This document shows positions 58,395 to 64,000 of a stretch of 64,000 bases of DNA, piece by piece; the stretch's first letter is position 1; the number at the start of each line of letters is the position of its first letter. Source of the DNA: Akkermansia muciniphila. GTDB taxonomy: Bacteria; Verrucomicrobiota; Verrucomicrobiia; Verrucomicrobiales; Akkermansiaceae. Both the position numbers and the translations under genes were made by a program. The notes under the pieces were generated by a model. It was not told the origin of the DNA. It saw nothing but the letters and a program-made list of their open reading frames with translations, and did no database searches. The stretch covers positions 1 through 64,000 of the forward strand of contig SFDX01000010.1 in assembly GCA_004557455.1 (NCBI GenBank). Direction: 5' to 3'.

Positions 58395-60161
58395 ATGTTC
58401 ATTCGCAGATTGATGATATCGGTCGCATTTTACATACTCTGCGTCCTTGAGCGATGCCATCTTGTCAGGACACGAGTGGTGCGACGTTTTGCTTTCCATT
58501 ACGGATGCACGGAGGCTTATTTAATCCATTCCGGAGCATTTGATGCCAAATTCTATGCCAAGGAATGTGCTGAGTCATTCAGTGCAAGGGAGGGCCTACG
58601 TCATTATCTGAATATCGGGTGGAAGATGGGCTTGAACCCGTCGGCGAGGTTCTCAACCGTAGGCTACCTCCATTGTAATGAGGATGTAAGAAAAGCGGGC
58701 ATCAATCCACTGGTACATTATTTGGAGTACGGTCTGGACGAGGGAAGAATAACCGATCCACAATTTTCCGAACTCCATCAAATGATAGCAGATTCCGACC
58801 TTTTTGATTCTGAGTGGTATTCAGAGAAGTATTCCATCGATGGAGGCGCATTGAATGCAATTGAGCACTATTGCTCCGAAGGATGGCGCAAGGGATATTC
58901 TCCATCAGCGGCCTTCAGCGGGGAGAGGTATATGCAAGCGTATCCTGAGGTAAAGGATAACCCGCTTGTTCACTGGCTTAGATACGGAAGAAACGAATTC
59001 AACAGGATTTCTTTTATCGACGGCGAGATGTATGCAACCATGACATATCTGACCGGATGCTTGTCAAATGATTGCGGCAGAGATAAACGCATACTTCTCG
59101 TATCCAATCCTCTGAAACACACAGGGGCACCCATTGCACTTCTGAATCTGGGCAGACTATTGAAGGAGAAGGGCTATCATGTTTTTATTCTGGCAGCAGA
59201 CGGAGGGGATCTGGAAGCGGATATCAAGGAATCAGGCATTTCAATCATCATTGATCCTACGATTCTCCTGCCAAACGAAGAGACTCGTCTCCCTTTCAAA
59301 TTTGAATTCTGTGTCTGCAACACGGCTCTGATGTGGGCAGCCTATCAAAAATTCTCAAAAATAATACCGACGATATGGTGGGTACACGAGAATTTTTGCC
59401 TTGGAGATGGTAATCTACCTTCTGTTGCGGAAAATGTTCTCCGAAACACAAAGCATTTGTGTGTAATCCCAAGTGAAAGGACTCTTTCGTGTCTGAATAC
59501 TTTTAATCATCATATAACCCCGCTTCCGTATCCGGTGTTGGATTTGGCACACGAATTGCGGTATTACAGCAAGGGGAAAATCAGATTTGCCATTATAGGG
59601 ACGATAACTCCGGGAAAAGGGCAGGACGTGTTTACAGAGGCCGTAGCGATGCTGCCTGATTCCGTACGAGAAAAAGCTTCGTTCGAGCTAATCGGCTATG
59701 CCCCCAAGGACGATTTTGCCTCCCGTGTTTTAGCCGGCATCAAGGGAATCCGGGAAATGAAGTACAGGGCACCCATCCTGAACAGCGGAAAGTATCATAG
59801 CTACATGGATACATTAGATGTCATTTGCTGCGTATCCAGAGAAGACGCCTTACCTATTGTTGTTACGGAGGGATTGATGCATGGGCGAATTCCCATTATC
59901 TCAGAAACCGTAGGTCATGCCGGCGCGATAACGAACGGCGTCAACGGGTATGTGATAAGAACGGGGGATAGCAAACGGCTTGCAGAAATCATGAGAACGA
60001 TCATCGAGAATCCTCAGGATATTGCCGAAATGCAAGGAAAAGCAAGAAAACTATTTATGTCATCTTACTTTAATTATTATGAATTATCGCAACAGATAGA
60101 TTCTGTTATGGAATCGGTTTGTCACGATTTCGAAAAAACAGAAAACAGAAACGACAAATGA
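58395..60161 (+). CDS. Glycosyltransferase family 4-like protein with N-terminal 'NPLVHYLEYG' repeats
   Basis: The 588-residue protein has a membrane-like N-terminus (MISVAFYILCVLERC), then three or four imperfect ~45-residue units: FDAKFYAKECAESFSAREGLRHYLNIGWKMGLNPSARFS, YLHCNEDVRKAGINPLVHYLEYGLDEGRI, FDSEWYSEKYSIDGGALNAIEHYCSEGWRKGYSPSAAFS and YMQAYPEVKDNPLVHWLRYGRNE. Such repeats occur in large surface-polysaccharide transferases. From ~residue 230 a GT-B domain follows (RILLVSNPLKHTGAPIALLNLGRLLKEKGY; VSREDALPIVVTEGLMHGRIPIISETVGHAG). It is the first gene of the rightward operon and overlaps the next by 4 nt. Confidence 0.85.
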   Translation: MFIRRLMISVAFYILCVLERCHLVRTRVVRRFAFHYGCTEAYLIHSGAFDAKFYAKECAESFSAREGLRHYLNIGWKMGLNPSARFSTVGYLHCNEDVRKAGINPLVHYLEYGLDEGRITDPQFSELHQMIADSDLFDSEWYSEKYSIDGGALNAIEHYCSEGWRKGYSPSAAFSGERYMQAYPEVKDNPLVHWLRYGRNEFNRISFIDGEMYATMTYLTGCLSNDCGRDKRILLVSNPLKHTGAPIALLNLGRLLKEKGYHVFILAADGGDLEADIKESGISIIIDPTILLPNEETRLPFKFEFCVCNTALMWAAYQKFSKIIPTIWWVHENFCLGDGNLPSVAENVLRNTKHLCVIPSERTLSCLNTFNHHITPLPYPVLDLAHELRYYSKGKIRFAIIGTITPGKGQDVFTEAVAMLPDSVREKASFELIGYAPKDDFASRVLAGIKGIREMKYRAPILNSGKYHSYMDTLDVICCVSREDALPIVVTEGLMHGRIPIISETVGHAGAITNGVNGYVIRTGDSKRLAEIMRTIIENPQDIAEMQGKARKLFMSSYFNYYELSQQIDSVMESVCHDFEKTENRNDK

Positions 60162-61036
60162 AAAAGATTCTCATCCATGCTCACATCTTCTACGAAGAAA
60201 TGTGGCCCCGGTTGGCTTCCTGTATAGGCAACGTTGATCAGAAATATGACCTGTATGTCACAGTTCCGAAGAACAGGCCGGCTCTTTTCTCACTGGTCAG
60301 AACATCCTTCCCTCAGGCCAAGATTGTTTGTTGTGAAAACAGAGGATATGATATAGCTCCATTCATTGAAGTATTGAACCAAGTCAACCTGGATGATTAT
60401 AGCTATATTATCAAAATCCATACCAAAAGGGATATGGACTCGGACTTTATTCTGAACGGATTTAACTTATCCGGCGGCCGATGGAGAGAGAAGCTGCTCT
60501 CCTTTATTTCCCACAGAGAATCCTTTAAGGCCGCCTTGGAGTATTTTCACAAACATCCGAAGGTCGGCATGTTAACAGATAAGGAATTGATTTTCGATGT
60601 AGACAAATATGGAGCTCTGGATTCATCGGCATATCCGGAACAAAAACAATTTATTAAGCAGCATGGGTGGAAGTATCGGCCCTATTACTTTGTGGCGGGT
60701 GCTATGTTTATAGCAAGAGCACAATGTTTTCGCAAATTACAAGGGATATTGAGTCCCGCAGACTTTCCGATGGCTAACAGTGGGCATACTTCACAGCTGG
60801 CTCATGTCGTAGAAAGAGTTATCGGGTATGCTGTCTATAATGAGGGCTATATCATCGATTTTGTCGGCTCGAGGAAAGAACATATAATGTGGAATTACGG
60901 AACCAAGAACGTAAAAATCAGATTGCACAGAATCGGAAGATTTTTCTACCAAAAAAAATTAACAAAAAGCGGAAGATTGTTAATTAAAATCGCTAAAATA
61001 CCCGTATTTTCATACAAGAGAACTCAATCGGCATAA
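60158..61036 (+). CDS. RgpF-like rhamnan-synthesis protein
   Basis: The 292-residue product, starting at the ATG that overlaps the previous stop (ATGA), reads KKILIHAHIFYEEMWPRLASCIGNVDQKYDLYVTVP, then ENRGYDIAPFIEVLNQVNLDDYSYIIKIHTKRD, the N-x-GYDIAPF and KIHTK hallmarks of RgpF-type proteins (rhamnose-glucose polysaccharide assembly protein F). The family are glycosyltransferases or accessory proteins for cell-surface polymers. The C-terminus GRFFYQKKLTKSGRLLIKIAKIPVFSYKR is unlike the family core and is shared with the next gene's product. Confidence 0.85.
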   Translation: MKKILIHAHIFYEEMWPRLASCIGNVDQKYDLYVTVPKNRPALFSLVRTSFPQAKIVCCENRGYDIAPFIEVLNQVNLDDYSYIIKIHTKRDMDSDFILNGFNLSGGRWREKLLSFISHRESFKAALEYFHKHPKVGMLTDKELIFDVDKYGALDSSAYPEQKQFIKQHGWKYRPYYFVAGAMFIARAQCFRKLQGILSPADFPMANSGHTSQLAHVVERVIGYAVYNEGYIIDFVGSRKEHIMWNYGTKNVKIRLHRIGRFFYQKKLTKSGRLLIKIAKIPVFSYKRTQSA

Positions 61037-61068
61037 AGAGTTATCGGACAATTTTCTCGGAATTGATT

Positions 61069-62244
61069 ATGAGCAACGGAACCAAACAAACGGAATCACG
61101 ACAAAGCAGAAATGGCGGAGTCTCGGCACCCCTCATCAGTGTTATTGTACCTGTATATAAAGTTGAGCCTTATCTATCTCGCTGCCTGGAGAGCGTCTGC
61201 GCTCAAACCTATCGCAATATTGAAATCATCTGCGTTGATGATGGCTCACCGGATCGCTCGATTGATATTCTCAATGATTTCGCAGCCAAGGATCTACGGA
61301 TTCGCGTCATCCGACAGGCTAATCAGGGAGTCTCTGCTGCTCGCAACCTCGGCATTGAAATAGCTAAGGGCGAATGGGTCACCTTTATTGACGGAGATGA
61401 CTGGATTGAATCCGAGGCATATTCAGCGTGCATACCTCATCTGACTGATGAGGTAGATATGGTGCTCTTTGGGGCATATGTGGATAACGAGCTGCCACTG
61501 AATGATCCCCAGCAATCTCTGATGGCGGAAGAATGTCGAAAAATTGAGGACATATGTCACGTTAAATATGATGGCATAGTTACCTTCAGCGACGAGGTCA
61601 TCCTGACAATGAACACAGCCATCTGGAATAAACTCTTCAGGCGAAGCATCCTGATTGAGCATAATGTTCGCTTCCCGCTTGGGAGATGGTATCAGGATTG
61701 CACCTTTAACTTTAAGTTTCTCCTTATTGCGAGATGCGGCTACTTTCTGAAGGGTTTGAACCATCGTTACTATCATTATGTCCAGCGTGAGGCCTCTACC
61801 ATGTATAAAACGCGGCAAAGTTCGCCGCGGGCCATGCAGCATTTAGAGGTAATAAGTGATGTATACAATGTAATAAAGGAATATCACTTGGAGGAATCTC
61901 GTCAAACATTTCTCGCGTGTATTGCCGATGGTTTTATCAACAGCACGTTTCTCTATACGCCCAAAGAGTTACATTCCGTCGTTCGTAAAAAAGCCGGCAG
62001 GTTGATTGAAAAGATAGGAATAGATCATCGCACGGAATTCGCTTCCATTGCCCGGGTTCGCAGAAGTCTTATCTACAGGCCCGGATTGTTATTGAGACAG
62101 TTCACCATCCGGCTGGGGGATACCGCCCGTCGAGTAAGAGCACATCTTGCGCGCTTTTTCTTTCAAAGGAAATACACGAAAAGCGGACGCGTTTTAATCA
62201 AAATATGCAAAATCCCCGTATATTTCTACAGACGAGACACATAG
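61069..62244 (+). CDS. Glycosyltransferase family 2 protein
   Basis: The 391-residue GT-A enzyme begins after a polar leader with PLISVIVPVYKVEPYLSRCLESVCAQTYRNIEIICVDDGSPDRS and has VSAARNLGIEIAKGEWVTFIDGDDW, with the DGDD metal site. It is the standard form of surface-polysaccharide GT2 enzymes. The ATG at 61069 is preferred over the TTG at 61063. The middle (MNTAIWNKLFRRSILIEHNVRF, RWYQDCTFNFKFL) matches the 'W.KlfrrsLi....F......ED..f' pattern of these enzymes. The C-terminal tail ARFFFQRKYTKSGRVLIKICKIPVYFYRR echoes the preceding gene's product. Last gene of the rightward operon. Confidence 0.88.
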   Translation: MSNGTKQTESRQSRNGGVSAPLISVIVPVYKVEPYLSRCLESVCAQTYRNIEIICVDDGSPDRSIDILNDFAAKDLRIRVIRQANQGVSAARNLGIEIAKGEWVTFIDGDDWIESEAYSACIPHLTDEVDMVLFGAYVDNELPLNDPQQSLMAEECRKIEDICHVKYDGIVTFSDEVILTMNTAIWNKLFRRSILIEHNVRFPLGRWYQDCTFNFKFLLIARCGYFLKGLNHRYYHYVQREASTMYKTRQSSPRAMQHLEVISDVYNVIKEYHLEESRQTFLACIADGFINSTFLYTPKELHSVVRKKAGRLIEKIGIDHRTEFASIARVRRSLIYRPGLLLRQFTIRLGDTARRVRAHLARFFFQRKYTKSGRVLIKICKIPVYFYRRDT

Positions 62245-62253
62245 TCTCGTCTG
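62229..62253 (+). terminator. Stem-loop at the end of the rightward glycan operon
   Basis: CAGACGAGAC (62229-62238) pairs perfectly with GTCTCGTCTG (62244-62253). The stem includes the last codons and the stop of the GT2 gene. No U-run. The remainder of 62254-62441 shows no gene; it contains TGACCACAGCATTG at 62283-62296, a near-match to the 1464-1478 repeat. Confidence 0.6.
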
Positions 62254-62441
62254 AGAAGGCAAACTGTTTCTTCCACAGGAGCTGACCACAGCATTGCAAC
62301 GAAGCCCCTCCCTCCGCGGTTTGTGTCATCGTGCGAAAAAATGCGGTTGGGGTGTAGAAAGTGGGGGCGGGGGGACGTTCACAGAGAGTGAAGGAGAGTG
62401 ATGAAGCGTCTCTGCGGGAAGCGGAGGGGCGGATTTCCTGC

Positions 62442-62469
62442 TTGACAAGAGAGAGAATCAGTATAGAAT
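62442..62469 (+). promoter_or_regulatory. Promoter of the MacA-like gene
   Basis: TTGACA (62442-62447), 16-bp spacer, TAGAAT (62464-62469), 8 nt to the GTG start at 62478. Confidence 0.65.
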
Positions 62470-62477
62470 CGGAAGAC

Positions 62478-63896
62478 GTGAAAGCTATCTACAAATGGGG
62501 AATAGTCACGGCAGTAGGGGCCGGTGGCGTGTGGGCGTATGTGGCCTACAATCGGGGAGAGGCTCCGGAGAGGAGTTTTGCAACGGACGAGGTCATTTGC
62601 ACGACCTTCCTGGACAAGGTACAGGCAACGGGAACGCTGGAGCCGCAGGAGCTGGTGGATGTGGGTGCACAGGTGACGGGCGAAATCAAGGAGTTCGGCG
62701 TTGATGCGAACGGCAAGCGGGTGGATTACGGCAGCGAGGTGAAGGAGGGGCAGTTGCTGGCGCGCATCGATGACACGATCGTGGAGCTGGACATTCAGAA
62801 AGCCGAGGCCCAGGTAGCCCAGGCGAAGGCCGGAATCGCTCAGGCCAAGGCATCCATTTTGCAAGCACAGGCTAACAAGAACAAAGCCGACCGCGATCTG
62901 AAGCGCGCGGAGAAACTCGGCGTGGGCGAGGCCCTCTCTCAGATGAGCTTCGACCAGTACAAGACGGAGGCGGAAACTTCTGCCGCCAATCTGGCTGCCG
63001 CCGAGGCCCAGCTGCAAACGGCGGAGGCCCAGTTGCAGAGCGCCGAGGCCTCTCAGAAGAGCCAACTGCGCAATCGCGACTACACGCATATCAAATCCCC
63101 CGTGGATGGCACCATCGTGGTGCGGCAGGTCAATGTGGGTCAAACCGTGGTGAGCAGCATGAACGCCACCACCCTCTTCTTGGTGGCGCGCGACCTAACG
63201 AAGATGCAGATCTGGGCCAGCGTCAACGAGGCGGACATCGCCAAGATCAGACCCGGACAGGAGGTACGCTACACGGTGGATGCCCTGCCGAACGAGGAAT
63301 TCACCGGCAAGGTGAACAAGATCCGCCCGAATGCTACCATGACCTCCAACGTGGTGACCTATGTGGTGGAGGTCGATATTGATAACCCGGACCGCAAGTT
63401 GTTGCCCTACATGAGCGCCAACGCCAACTTTGTGGTGCAGGAGCAAAAGGACGTACTCATGGTCACGGAGGCCGCCTTCACCTTCACCCCGGAGCAGGAT
63501 ATGATCGCCCCGGAATACCGCGACAAGGCGGCGCACAAGCGCCCCGGCCCGCCCAAGGAGGGCGCCGAACTTCCCGAGCCCCCGCAGGGCGAGCCGGCCG
63601 TCATCTGGCGCTTGGTGGATGACAAACACGTGGCCCCCGTGCGTGTCCTCAAGGGCAGTGGCGACGGAGCGCGCAGCATCATCACCCCCGCCCCCGGTGA
63701 AACCGGTTTGACCGCAGGCACCCGTGTCGTCACCGGTATCAACGTGGTACAGGCAGCCGCCGGCGGGACAAAGTCCGCCTCCTCCGACAACCCCTTCATG
63801 CCCAAGCGCCCGCAGCGCGCCCAACGCGGCACCGGCGGTGCCCCCGCCAAGCCCGGGCAAAGCCAGAAGAACAGCCACCCCGGGCCGCCCATGTAA
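62478..63896 (+). CDS. MacA-like periplasmic adaptor (HlyD family)
   Basis: This 472-residue membrane-fusion protein would link a MacB-type ABC transporter to an outer-membrane channel. The GTG at 62478 gives KAIYKWGIVTAVGAGGVWAYVAYNRG, a signal anchor; an in-frame ATG at 62361 lies upstream of the promoter. Then come the lipoyl half LVDVGAQVTGEIKEFGVDANGK, DYGSEVKEGQLLARIDDTI, a coiled coil rich in Ala/Gln/Glu (AEAQVAQAKAGIAQAKASILQAQANKNKADRDLKRAEKL, then AAEAQLQTAEAQLQSAEA), the second lipoyl half DYTHIKSPVDGTIVVRQVNVGQTV and beta-barrel MQIWASVNEADIAKIRPGQEVRYTVDALPNEEF. The tail is Pro/Gly/Lys-rich, probably disordered. Confidence 0.9.
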   Translation: MKAIYKWGIVTAVGAGGVWAYVAYNRGEAPERSFATDEVICTTFLDKVQATGTLEPQELVDVGAQVTGEIKEFGVDANGKRVDYGSEVKEGQLLARIDDTIVELDIQKAEAQVAQAKAGIAQAKASILQAQANKNKADRDLKRAEKLGVGEALSQMSFDQYKTEAETSAANLAAAEAQLQTAEAQLQSAEASQKSQLRNRDYTHIKSPVDGTIVVRQVNVGQTVVSSMNATTLFLVARDLTKMQIWASVNEADIAKIRPGQEVRYTVDALPNEEFTGKVNKIRPNATMTSNVVTYVVEVDIDNPDRKLLPYMSANANFVVQEQKDVLMVTEAAFTFTPEQDMIAPEYRDKAAHKRPGPPKEGAELPEPPQGEPAVIWRLVDDKHVAPVRVLKGSGDGARSIITPAPGETGLTAGTRVVTGINVVQAAAGGTKSASSDNPFMPKRPQRAQRGTGGAPAKPGQSQKNSHPGPPM

Positions 63897-63919
63897 CCCC
63901 CTACCCTCCCGACACAACC

Positions 63920-64000
63920 GTGATTGAGCTTCGCAACATCACCAAGGTGTACCACTTGGGCGAAATCGACCTCCCCGTGCTCAAAGGCATTTCCCTGCGC
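63920..64000 (+). CDS. MacB-like ABC transporter, ATP-binding N-terminus (cut by window edge)
   Basis: A GTG at 63920, 23 nt after the adaptor stop, starts IELRNITKVYHLGEIDLPVLKGISLR, the opening of a MacB/LolD-type ATPase (family consensus 'I.L.ni.K.Y..ge..v.vLkgisl'). Only 27 codons are visible. It would hydrolyse ATP to drive export through the MacA-like adaptor; the permease half is presumably in the same chain or the next gene. Confidence 0.85.
   Translation, partial: MIELRNITKVYHLGEIDLPVLKGISLR

Noticed and set aside
58221..58499. A 92-codon minus-strand frame crossing the right inverted repeat
   Set aside because: It runs antisense into the start of the rightward glycosyltransferase and has no protein-like pattern or promoter.

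Overview
The window is a chromosomal segment from a Verrucomicrobiota bacterium, most likely an Akkermansia relative. That call is an inference. It rests on a stand-alone rpsM-rpsK-rpsD cluster with no rpoA beside it, an S11 protein with an acidic N-terminal extension, orphan pseudopilins resembling the 'Verru_Chthon cassette' families, and many genes with no Shine-Dalgarno site. No tRNA, rRNA or CRISPR array was seen.

Layout. 1-1646 is AT-rich accessory DNA: a decayed IS630-type transposase end, an acyltransferase and an insertion-sequence-like scar. 1647-7322 is one 1891-residue defence-like protein joining a transglutaminase-like fold, a DUF4011-type domain, an SF1 helicase, a Vsr-like nuclease and a DUF3320-like end. 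7.4-53.1 kb is mostly core genome: serine synthesis (DUF1015 gene, serA), glycolysis (gpmI), repair (uvrD/pcrA type, mfd), envelope (lpxK, uppP, alr, an EptA-like transferase, two acyltransferases, glf with two glycosyltransferases), ribosomal proteins, RNA processing (RNase II/R family, RNase Z), carboxylation (oadA type), isoprenoid synthesis (ispE), a fused siroheme-decarboxylase-like gene, dnaN, fabD and aconitase. 53.3-53.8 kb holds a hipBA remnant. 53.9-62.25 kb is an AT-rich glycan-synthesis island of two divergent three-gene operons. 62.4 kb to the end starts a MacAB-type efflux operon cut by the window edge.

Two observations stand out. First, the 281 bp between the divergent glycan operons is bounded by perfect 26-bp inverted repeats. 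Each repeat carries a -10 box at its outer edge, and a good -35 box lies just inside the left repeat only. Inverting the segment would move the promoter from the leftward to the rightward operon, the layout of a phase-variable promoter. No recombinase gene is in the window. Second, at least fifteen genes have a sigma70-type promoter whose -10 box ends only 6-9 nt before the start codon, which predicts leaderless mRNAs and was used here to correct several starts.

Other oddities include a Nudix hydrolase fused to a degenerate PPK2-like domain, an AlbA/ATPase-type regulator broken by one in-frame TAG, an oadA-type protein that ends before a biotinyl domain, an RNase R-like protein without an S1 domain, and a tandem 21-bp minisatellite upstream of gpmI. 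All family calls come from reading motifs; no database search was run.
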